A DNA stretch of 64,000 nt from Anaeramoeba ignava (Eukaryota > Metamonada > Anaeramoebidae): NCBI GenBank assembly GCA_028826165.1, contig JAPDFW010000086.1, positions 1 through 64,000 on the forward strand. The letters run 5' to 3'. A program made the position numbers and the translations under genes. The notes under the pieces were generated by a model, which was given only the letters and a program-made list of their open reading frames with translations, did no database searches and had not been told where the DNA came from. Shown piece after piece: positions 1 to 8,609 of the stretch (position 1 is its first letter; every line of letters begins with the position of its first letter).

Positions 1-18
1 ATAAAAATAAATCAAAAA

Positions 19-138
19 GGATTCAACACTAAGTTTTCGCTGGCGGTTCCCCATCCAACTAACTCACTTAGCTCTCAATCATTTATCTTCAGGGTTCGGA
101 ATGTGTCCTGGAGTATTTGATTGGATATGGCCGAATCC
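19..138 (-). rRNA. 5S ribosomal RNA, copy 1
   Basis: On the minus strand these 120 bases have the 5S layout. The ends GGATTCGGCC and GTTGAATCC can pair as helix I. Internally there is ATTCCGAACCCTGAAGAT, matching the conserved loop B/C segment (CCGAACxCxGAAG), and GGATGGGGAACCGCC, matching the GGATGGGTGACC stretch. The downstream side (plus 14-18) is a run of A, giving the oligo-T expected of a Pol III terminator. It is identical to the copy at 4159-4278 as far as I compared them. It sits only 18 bases from the window edge, so the repeat unit probably continues to the left. Confidence 0.93.
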
Positions 139-708
139 AATTTAATTTAATTTTTAATTCTTTATTTATTCTTTTTTCTTTTTTTTATTTTAATTATTTT
201 TAAATAAATAAGATCTAATTTAATTTAATCCAATTTATTTTATTTTTTTAATTCTTTATTTATTTTAATTATTTTTAAGATTAGATTTGATTCAATTTAT
301 TCTTTTTTCTTTTTTTTATTTTTTTATTTTTTTATTTTTATTTTTTAATTAAAAAGATCTAATCTCTTAATATAAATTTTAATTTTTAATTTAAATAAAG
401 ATTTATTTTTATATTTAAATTAGGGGATTAAATTAAGAATAAAAAAAAAAGAATAAAAAAAAATTTTTTTTTTTTCCTTAATTAATTTTTAAATAAATAT
501 TTAATTACAAATAAAAAAGTGAATCATTTTTTTCTTTCTTCATTTTTCTTTAAAATAAAACAAAAAAAGTAAGAAAAAAAAAATAATTTATTTCTTTACA
601 AAATAAAAAACACACAAAAACACACAAAATAAACTTATTTTATTTATTATTTATTTATCTTAATTAAATAAAAAATAGCAAATTAAAAATCAATTCAAAA
701 AAACAAAA
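139..708. other. Divergent intergenic region, 5S to FG-GAP gene
   Basis: No gene seen. The region is A/T runs with an A-block/T-block junction near 450-476. It lies between the 5S 5' end and the FG-GAP start codon and is repeated with small indels at 4279-4869, so it presumably holds promoters for both genes. Confidence 0.6.
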
Positions 709-3468
709 ATGAAATCAAATCAATTCTTTTTCTTTTCCTTTTTCTTTTTCTTAATTATCAATATTTTCTTAATTCAATCAAATCAAAATAATCAAAAATC
801 AATTTCATCATCAACAGTTTCCACAATAATTCAAGAATTAGAAACAACAAGATTATTAACAGAAACAACAAGATATTATTCTTCTCCAAATGAAGCTTGG
901 GTTTGGAATTTATTAGATCAATTTTCAGGTCCAGAAGCTTCATATTTTGGATATTCTGTTTCAATTTATAAAGATGTTCTTGTTATTGGATCTCCTCAAG
1001 TAAAACAAGTATTTATTTACAGATATAATGGAACAAATTTTGATCAAGAACAAATTTTGGCTGAATCAGCTTCAAATTTTGCAAATTGTGTTTCAATTTA
1101 TGAAGATGTTATTGTTATTGGTTCTTTTGGTCCAAATCAAGCATTTATTTACAGATATAATGGAACATATTGGAATCAAGAACAAATTTTGACTGAATCA
1201 GCTTCACAATTTGGACGGAGTGTTTCAATTTATGAAGATGTTATTGTTGTTGGTGCTAGTAATGCAAATCAAGCATATATTTACAGATATAATGGAACAA
1301 TTTGGATTCAAGAACAAATTTTGAGTGGACCTTCATATTCAATTTTTGGATATTCTGTTTCAATTTATGAAGATGTTATTTTAGTTGGAACTAATTTGGC
1401 AAATAAAGCATATATTTACAGATATAATGGAACTGATTGGAATCAAGAACAAATTTTGAGTGAATCAGCTTTACAATTTGGACAGTCTGTTTCAATTTAT
1501 GAAGATGTTATTGTTATTGGAACTTATTATGCAAATAAAGCATTTATTTACAGATATAATGGAACTGATTGGAATCAAGAACAAATTTTGAGTGAACCTT
1601 CAGCTTCATATTTTGGATTTTCTGTTTCAATTTATGAAGATGTTATTGTTGTTGGAACTAATTATGCAAATCAAGTATTTATTTACAGATATAATAGATC
1701 AAATTGGAATAAAGAACAAATTTTGAGTGAATCAGTTTCATATTTTGGATGGAGTGTTTCAATTTATGAGAATTTTACTGTTATTGGTGCTCCAAATGCA
1801 AATCAAGCATTTGTTTATGAAGCTAATTTAATTCCTCAAGTTAATATTCTTAATTGTTCATCTTTATTTTCATCATTTGATTGTTATTGGAATAAAATTG
1901 AATTTTTCAGAACTTTGATTTATCAAATTAATTATGGTTATGATTGGATTGATATTGATTCTCCAATTCTTGAAGATGAAAATGTTTATTACCAAATATT
2001 CAATTCTTCATTTTATGATAATATTACTGGAAATGAATATTATTCAATTCAAATCAGAACTTGTGATAATGCAACAATGAAATGTGGTGAATCTTCTTCT
2101 TTTATTAATTTAACAACAAAAATTGATTCTGTAAAAGATTTTCATTTATCAAATCCTTCAAATTATTCAATTAATGTTACTTGGAATTATCCAAATGTAC
2201 ACATCAATGAAGGAATTGCTCATCTTGATCATTATAATCTTTCTTATCTCAATCAATCTGAACCTGATTTAATATCTTTCATTTCAGTTGATAATTCTTC
2301 ACTTTATTATCTTTGGAATAATTTTGAATGTGAAAATGATTATAATATTTCAATTTGTGGATGTAGAACACAAGAATGTGAAGTAGATGATAAAGGAGAA
2401 ATTGTTGAATCATCAATTTCATTAATATTTGGAGAAATTACAAATATTTCATGTTCAATTTCAAATTTAGTTGATATTAATTGCACTTGGAATCAACCAA
2501 TTAATTGTTCAATTCCATTTTATTATAATTTTACTTATCAATCAATTTATCAAAATGATTCAGGAAATTATCAACCAACATCATCAAATCAACAATTTAC
2601 AGTTCAATTCCCAAATCAAGAATATCAAATCAATATATCATCATGTAATTCAAATGAAAAATGTGGATATATTTCATCAATTTCAATTAAAACTGATAAT
2701 TTAACATCTCCAATAATTTATGAAACAATTTCCAAAATTGAAGAAATTGAATTTAATTTCACAAAATTAACAAATGCAAAAAATTATTCAATTTCACTTG
2801 ATAATGAAACAAATTGGCAAAAATTCACATCTCTTGATTTAAGTGGAAATGAAGTAATTGGAACAATAAGTGGAATACCAGGAAATATTGAATATAATAT
2901 TTCAATTCGAGGATGTTTATATTTAAATTGTGAAACACCATATTTAGGATTACCTAGTTCAATTATTTCAACAAAAGCTAAATTAGGAAATATTACTTCA
3001 TTAAATTGCATATCATTAATTAATGGATTTGTTTGTAATTGGGATTCATTGATTTTATCAAATGGATTAAAAGCATATTCATTTACTTATAATTCGACTT
3101 CAATTTGTTTACTTAATTTCAAGAATTATTATTCAATTACTTCAGGATTAAAAGGAGAAGAATATTATGAAGTTTCAGTTTATTCATCATCTGATTTAAA
3201 TTGTTCAAATAATCAATATTCAGGAATTAATTCAACAACATCAATTACAACATTATCTCCTTGTGAATCATGTGAACCATGTCAAAAAACTGATAATTCA
3301 CTCATCTCAAACAAAACAACAACAATAACTATTGGAGTAATTATTGTTATTGTTGCTATTTTACTTTTAATTATTGGAATTATTTTATTTAAAAAGAAAA
3401 AAAGAAAAAATCAAATTATTAAACAAATTATTAAAGAAAAAGAACTTCATACTGATTTAGATCTTTAA
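709..3468 (+). CDS. FG-GAP propeller type I membrane protein, copy 1
   Basis: The 919-residue protein is read without introns. It starts with a Phe-rich signal peptide (residues ~4-22). Residues ~65-385 hold seven repeats of the form FGYSVSIYEDVIVIG...AFIYRYNGT, the FG-GAP/integrin-alpha type of beta-propeller blade. Residues ~390-840 form a Cys-containing, NxS/T-rich stalk with fibronectin-like WN and CxWN motifs. A CESCEPC motif is followed by one membrane helix (~868-890), a Lys/Arg stop-transfer and a ~30-residue cytoplasmic tail ending DLDL. Likely a heavily glycosylated surface adhesion or recognition protein; the ligand is unknown. It heads a family with copies at 4870 and 8610. Confidence 0.85.
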   Translation: MKSNQFFFFSFFFFLIINIFLIQSNQNNQKSISSSTVSTIIQELETTRLLTETTRYYSSPNEAWVWNLLDQFSGPEASYFGYSVSIYKDVLVIGSPQVKQVFIYRYNGTNFDQEQILAESASNFANCVSIYEDVIVIGSFGPNQAFIYRYNGTYWNQEQILTESASQFGRSVSIYEDVIVVGASNANQAYIYRYNGTIWIQEQILSGPSYSIFGYSVSIYEDVILVGTNLANKAYIYRYNGTDWNQEQILSESALQFGQSVSIYEDVIVIGTYYANKAFIYRYNGTDWNQEQILSEPSASYFGFSVSIYEDVIVVGTNYANQVFIYRYNRSNWNKEQILSESVSYFGWSVSIYENFTVIGAPNANQAFVYEANLIPQVNILNCSSLFSSFDCYWNKIEFFRTLIYQINYGYDWIDIDSPILEDENVYYQIFNSSFYDNITGNEYYSIQIRTCDNATMKCGESSSFINLTTKIDSVKDFHLSNPSNYSINVTWNYPNVHINEGIAHLDHYNLSYLNQSEPDLISFISVDNSSLYYLWNNFECENDYNISICGCRTQECEVDDKGEIVESSISLIFGEITNISCSISNLVDINCTWNQPINCSIPFYYNFTYQSIYQNDSGNYQPTSSNQQFTVQFPNQEYQINISSCNSNEKCGYISSISIKTDNLTSPIIYETISKIEEIEFNFTKLTNAKNYSISLDNETNWQKFTSLDLSGNEVIGTISGIPGNIEYNISIRGCLYLNCETPYLGLPSSIISTKAKLGNITSLNCISLINGFVCNWDSLILSNGLKAYSFTYNSTSICLLNFKNYYSITSGLKGEEYYEVSVYSSSDLNCSNNQYSGINSTTSITTLSPCESCEPCQKTDNSLISNKTTTITIGVIIVIVAILLLIIGIILFKKKKRKNQIIKQIIKEKELHTDLDL

Positions 3469-3513
3469 TTCCAATTTCCCAATTTTCGAAATTCCAATTT
3501 CTTTTTTCTTCTC

Positions 3514-3544
<31 letters not shown>

Positions 3545-3621
3545 CAAAAATTCAAAAACAAAAACAAAAAATAATAAAAAAATCATTTCAAAAACAAAAA
3601 GTAGCATTTTCAATTCATTTT

Positions 3622-3694
3622 GATTCAATTCAATTCAATTCAATTCTTAATTCAATTCAATTCAATTCAATTCAATTCAATTCAATTCAATTCT
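3622..3694 (+). repeat. TTCAA pentanucleotide microsatellite
   Basis: About 14 near-perfect TTCAA units just downstream of FG-GAP copy 1. The same place in unit 2 (about 7878-7925) carries far fewer units, so this is a length-variable tract. Confidence 0.85.
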
Positions 3695-3749
3695 TCTTTT
3701 TTTATTTGATTTAATTTGATTAAATTATTTTAAAATAAAAAGAATTTTG

Positions 3750-4077
3750 TAATAATATTTCATTTAAAACAAGAAAATGAAGAAATAATTAAATTTCATA
3801 ATAAATTAATATTAAAATATTGATTAAATCAAATTCAAAATCAAATATTTGAAAATGATTTATTCAAACAGAATAATAAATCCAAAATTATATTTTGAAA
3901 TTAAAGAAATTATAAATTTAAATAAAAAAATGAAAAGAATTTATTTAAATGAAAATGAAAATAAAAAAGATTTTATAATTTAAAGAAAAGAAAAAACAAT
4001 ATAAATTTCCAAAATTAATAATAATAATGAGAAGTAAATTATATTGAGGAATGTTTTTATCTTTAAAAAGAAGATAA
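3750..4077 (+). pseudogene. BTB/POZ domain remnant in unit 1
   Basis: Translated pieces read like a decayed BTB protein but are split by stops and frame changes. Near 4027-4080 the peptide MRSKLY-stop-GMFLSLKRR resembles the BTB motif around RSxxFRxMF. The upstream part is Lys/Asn/Ile-rich with several stops. Unit 1 has TGA where unit 2 still has CGA. It is co-duplicated with the FG-GAP gene and is noncoding. Confidence 0.45.
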
Positions 4078-4158
4078 ATTAAATAAAAAATAAAAATAAA
4101 AGTGGAATAAAAATAAAAATAAGAAAAAGTGGAATAAAAAAATAAATCAAAAAAAAAA

Positions 4159-4278
4159 GGATTCAACACTAAGTTTTCGCTGGCGGTTCCCCATCCAACT
4201 AACTCACTTAGCTCTCAATCATTTATCTTCAGGGTTCGGAATGTGTCCTGGAGTATTTGATTGGATATGGCCGAATCC
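4159..4278 (-). rRNA. 5S ribosomal RNA, copy 2
   Basis: Minus-strand 120-base 5S gene matching copy 1. Helix I ends (GGATTCGGCC / GTTGAATCC) and the CCGAACCCTGAAG core are intact. A run of A on the plus strand just left of 4159 gives a long oligo-T terminator in the transcript. It is divergent from the FG-GAP gene starting at 4870. Confidence 0.93.
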
Positions 4279-4869
4279 AATTTAATTTAATTTTTAATTC
4301 TTTATTTATTCTTTTTTCTTTTTATTTTTATTATTTTTAATTAAATAAGATCTAATTTAATTTAATCCAATTTATTTTATTTTTTTAATTCTTTATTTAT
4401 TTTAATTATTTTTAAGATTAGATTTGATTCAATTTATTCTTTTTTCTTTTTTTTATTTTTTTATTTTTATTTTTATTTTTTAATTAAAAAGATCTAATCT
4501 CTTAATATAAATTTTAATATAAATTTTTAATTTAAATAAAGATTTATTTTATATTTAAATTAGGGGATTAAATTAAGAATAATAAAAAAGAATAAAAAAA
4601 AAGAATAAAAAAAAATTTTTTTTTTTTCCTTAATTAATTTTTAAATAAATATTTAATTACAAATAAAAAAGTGAATCATTTTTTTCTTTCTTCATTTTTC
4701 TTTAAAATAAAACAAAAAAAGTAAGAAAAAAAAAATAATTTATTTCTTTACAAAATAAAAAACACACAAAAACACAAAATAAACTTATTTTATTTATTAT
4801 TTATTTATCTTAATTAAATAAAAAATAGCAAATTAAAAAATCAATCCAAAAAAACAAAACAAAACAAAA
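4279..4869. other. Divergent intergenic region, unit 2
   Basis: Near-copy of 139-708. It differs by small indels in A/T runs and a short extra AAAAC repeat just before the start codon. No gene seen. Confidence 0.6.
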
Positions 4870-7755
4870 ATGAAATTAAATCAATTCTTTTTCTTTTCCT
4901 TTTTCTTTTTCTTAATTATCAATATTTTCTTAATTCAATCAAATCAAAATAATCAAAAATCAATTTCATCATCAACAGTTTCCACAATAATTCAAGAATT
5001 AGAAACAACAAGATTATTAACAGAAACAACAAGATATTATTCTTCTCCAAATGAAGCTTGGGTTTGGAAATTATTAGATCAATTTTCAGGTCCAACAGTA
5101 TTTGGATATTCTGTTTCAATTTATAAAGATGTTCTTGTTATTGGATCTCCTCAAGTAAAACAAGTATTTATTTACAGATATAATGGAACAAATTTTGATC
5201 AAGAACAAATTTTGGCTGAATCAGCTTCAAATTTTGCAAATTGTGTTTCAATTTATGAAGATGTTATTGTTATTGGAACTTTTGGTCCAAATCAAGCATT
5301 TATTTACAGATATAATGGAACATATTGGAATCAAGAACAAATTTTGAGTGAATCAGCTTCAACGTTTGGATTTCCTGTTTCAGTTTATAAAGATGTTATT
5401 GTTGTTGGTGCTAATAATGCAAAACAAGTATTTATTTACAGATATAATGGAACTGATTGGATTCAAGAACAAATTTTGAGTGAATCAGCTACAGTTTTTG
5501 GAAATTCTGTTTCAATTTATGAAGATGTTATTGTTATTGGAACTTATGGTGCAAAACAAGCATTTATTTACAGATATAATGGAACTGATTGGAATCAAGA
5601 ACAAATTTTGACTGAGTCAGCTTCAAATTTTGGATATTCTGTTTCAATTTATGAAGATGTTATTTTAGTTGGAACTAATTTGGCAAATAAAGCATATATT
5701 TACAGATATAATGGAACTGATTGGAATCAAGAACAAATTTTGAGTGAATCAGCTTTACAATTTGGACAGTCTGTTTCAATTTATGAAGATGTTATTGTTA
5801 TTGGAACTAATTTGGCAAATAAAGCATTTATTTACAGATACAATGGAACTGATTGGAATCAAGAACAAATTTTGAGTGAATCAACTTCAGGTTCAGTTTT
5901 TGGATTTTCTGTTTCAATTTATGAAGATGCTATTGCTATTGGTGCTTATTATGCAAATCAAGTATTTATTTACAGATACAATGGATCAAATTGGAATAAA
6001 GAACAAATTTTGAATGAATCAGTTCCATTTTTTGGATGGAGTGTTTCAATTTATGAGAATTTTACTGTTATTGGTGCTTTTGTTGCAAATCAAGCATTTG
6101 TTTATGAAGCTAATTTAATTCCTCAAGTTAATATTCTTAATTGTTCATCTTTATTTTCATCATTTGATTGTTATTGGAATAAAATTGAATTTCCTTCAAC
6201 TTTGATTTATCAAATTAATTATGGATATGATTGGATTGATATTGATTCTCCAATTCTTGAAGATGAAAATGTTTATTACCAAATATTCAATTCTTCATTT
6301 TATGATAATATTACTGGAAATGAATATTATTCAATTCAAATCAGAACTTGTGATAATGCAACAATGAAATGTGGTGAATCTTCTTCTTTTATTAATTTAA
6401 CAACAAAAATTGATTCTGTAAAAGATTTTCATTTATCAAATCCTTCAAATTATTCAATTAATGTTACTTGGAATTATCCAAATGTACAGATCAATGAAGG
6501 AATTGCTCATCTTGATCATTATAATCTTTCTTATCTCAATCAATCTCAACCTGATTTAATAACTTTCATTTCAGTTGATAATTCTTCACTTTATTATATT
6601 TGGAATAATTTTGAATGTGAAAATGATTATAATATTTCAATTTGTGGATGTAGAACACAAGAATGTGAAGTAGATGATAAAGGAGAAATTTTTGAATCAT
6701 CAATCTCATTAATATTTGGAGAAATTACAAATATTTCATGTTCAATTTCAAATTTAGTTGATATTAATTGCACTTGGAATCAACCAATTAATTGTTCAAT
6801 TCCATTTTATTATAATTTTACTTATCAATCAATTTCTCAAAATGATTCAGGAAATTATCAACCAACATCATCAAATCAACAATTTACAGTTCAATTCCCA
6901 AATCAAGAATATCAAATCAATATATCATCATGTAATTCAAATGGAAAATGTGGATATATTTCATCAATTTCAATTAAAACTGATAATTTAACAGCTCCAA
7001 TAATTTATGAAACAATTTCCAAAATTGAAGAAATTGAATTTAATTTCACAAAATTAATAAATGCAAAAAATTATTCAATTTCACTTGATAATGAAACAAA
7101 TTGGCAAAAATTCACATCTCTTGATTTAAGTGGAAATGAAGTAATTGGAACAATAAGTGGAATATCAGGAAATGTTGAATATAATATTTCAATTCGAGGA
7201 TGTTTATATTTAAATTGTGAAACACCATATTTAGGATTACCTAGTTCAATTATTTCAACAAGAGCTAAATTAGGAAATATTACTTCATTAAATTGTTACT
7301 CATTAATTAATGGATTTGTTTGTAATTGGAATCCATTAATTTTATCAAATGGATTAAAAGCATATTCATTTACTTATAATTCAACATCAATTTGTTTACC
7401 AAATTTAATTCCTCATTATTCAATTACTTCAGGATTAAAAGGAGAAGAATATTATGAAGTTTCAGTTTATTCATCATCTGATTTAAATTGTTCATTTAAT
7501 GAATATTCAGGAATTAATTCAACAACTTCAATTACAACATCATCTCCTTGTGAATCATGTGAACCATGTCAAAAAACTGATAATTCACTCATCTCAAACA
7601 AAACAACAACAATAACTATTGGAGTAATTATTGTTATTGTTGCTATTTTACTTTTAATTATTGGAATTATTTTATTCAAAAAGAAAAAAAGAAAAAATCA
7701 AATTATTAAACAAATTATTAAAGAAAAAGAACTTCATACTGATTTAGATCTTTAA
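4870..7755 (+). CDS. FG-GAP propeller type I membrane protein, copy 2
   Basis: The 961-residue single-exon paralogue is nearly identical to copy 1 in signal peptide, stalk, membrane helix and cytoplasmic tail. The N-terminal propeller has eight FG-GAP-like repeats against seven in copy 1; the extra blade lies in the third to fifth repeats, where the sequences also diverge most (FGFPVSVYKDVIVVG, FGNSVSIYEDVIVIG). Stalk substitutions are few and conservative. Expected to sit in the plasma or endomembrane with the propeller outside. A role as a variable surface protein is inference. Confidence 0.85.
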   Translation: MKLNQFFFFSFFFFLIINIFLIQSNQNNQKSISSSTVSTIIQELETTRLLTETTRYYSSPNEAWVWKLLDQFSGPTVFGYSVSIYKDVLVIGSPQVKQVFIYRYNGTNFDQEQILAESASNFANCVSIYEDVIVIGTFGPNQAFIYRYNGTYWNQEQILSESASTFGFPVSVYKDVIVVGANNAKQVFIYRYNGTDWIQEQILSESATVFGNSVSIYEDVIVIGTYGAKQAFIYRYNGTDWNQEQILTESASNFGYSVSIYEDVILVGTNLANKAYIYRYNGTDWNQEQILSESALQFGQSVSIYEDVIVIGTNLANKAFIYRYNGTDWNQEQILSESTSGSVFGFSVSIYEDAIAIGAYYANQVFIYRYNGSNWNKEQILNESVPFFGWSVSIYENFTVIGAFVANQAFVYEANLIPQVNILNCSSLFSSFDCYWNKIEFPSTLIYQINYGYDWIDIDSPILEDENVYYQIFNSSFYDNITGNEYYSIQIRTCDNATMKCGESSSFINLTTKIDSVKDFHLSNPSNYSINVTWNYPNVQINEGIAHLDHYNLSYLNQSQPDLITFISVDNSSLYYIWNNFECENDYNISICGCRTQECEVDDKGEIFESSISLIFGEITNISCSISNLVDINCTWNQPINCSIPFYYNFTYQSISQNDSGNYQPTSSNQQFTVQFPNQEYQINISSCNSNGKCGYISSISIKTDNLTAPIIYETISKIEEIEFNFTKLINAKNYSISLDNETNWQKFTSLDLSGNEVIGTISGISGNVEYNISIRGCLYLNCETPYLGLPSSIISTRAKLGNITSLNCYSLINGFVCNWNPLILSNGLKAYSFTYNSTSICLPNLIPHYSITSGLKGEEYYEVSVYSSSDLNCSFNEYSGINSTTSITTSSPCESCEPCQKTDNSLISNKTTTITIGVIIVIVAILLLIIGIILFKKKKRKNQIIKQIIKEKELHTDLDL

Positions 7756-7984
7756 TTCCAATTTCCCAATTTTCCCAATTCCAATTTCTTTTTTCTTTTC
7801 TTTTCTTTTCTTTTCATTTTTCAAAAATTCAAAAACAAAAAAAAATAATAAAAAAATCATTTCAAAAACAAAAAATAAATTTTCAATTCAATTCTTAATT
7901 CAATTCTTAATTCAATTCAATTCTTCTTTTTTTATTTGATTTAATTTGATTAAATTATTTTAAAATAAAAAGAATTTTGTAATA

Positions 7985-8458
7985 ATATTTCATTTAAAAC
8001 AAGAAAATGAAGAAATAATTAAATTTCATAATAAATTAATATTAAAATATTTATTAAATCAAATTCAAAATCAAATTCAAAATCAAATATTTGAAAATAA
8101 TTTATTCAAACAGAATAATAAATCCAAAATTATATTTTGAAATTAAAGAAATTATAAATTTAAATAAAAAAATGAAAAGAATTTATTTAAATGAAAATAA
8201 AAAAGATTTTATAATTGAAAGAAAAGAAAAAACAATATAAATTCCAAAAATTAATATTAATAATGAGAAGTAAATTATATCGAGGAATGTTTTTATCTTT
8301 AAAAAGAAGATAAATATAATAAAGTTACAGATTATAGCGAATTAAGTAATAAATCATTTCAAATATTTGAATATTGGATTTATTCAAATCAAATTAAAGA
8401 TGGAATTCAAATTACAAAAGAAATTATTAATGAAATTAAAAGAAAAATTAAAATGTAA
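7985..8458 (+). pseudogene. BTB/POZ domain remnant in unit 2 (longer copy)
   Basis: Decayed coding sequence downstream of FG-GAP copy 2. Around 8263-8310 it reads MRSKLYRGMFLSLKRR then a stop. After a frame change it reads VTDYSELSNKSFQIFEYW and on to a stop at 8456-8458. The RSxLYRxMF and D-S-x-xSFxxFxxW pattern is typical of BTB domains. Several internal stops make it noncoding. The last ~140 bases have no counterpart in unit 1, so the duplication truncated that copy. Confidence 0.5.
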
Positions 8459-8609
8459 AATTTGTCCTCTTTTTTGGAATTTATGAATTTTGAAGTTTTG
8501 GAAAATTTTCTGAATTTGTTCTGAAATGAAAAAAAAGAAAAGAAAAAAAAGAAAGAAAGGAAATCGAATGAGTTTCATTTGTTTTTCAAATTTCTTCTTG
8601 TTGTTCCTG
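8459..8609. other. Convergent 3' spacer
   Basis: Short A/T-rich spacer between the BTB remnant and the end of the inverted FG-GAP gene. Nothing recognised. Confidence 0.5.

Larger units (their letters stand above)
19..8315. repeat. Two tandem ~4.15 kb units (5S rRNA + FG-GAP gene + BTB remnant)
   Basis: Unit 1 begins at the 5S at 19 and unit 2 at the 5S at 4159 (offset 4140). The offset grows to 4161 at the FG-GAP start codons and 4287 at their stops because the second gene is longer. Spacers, coding sequence and 3' flank are near-identical apart from small indels and the propeller region. Similarity ends near 4077 in unit 1 and 8315 in unit 2. The divergence is low enough to suggest recent duplication or continuing conversion. 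Confidence 0.9.
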
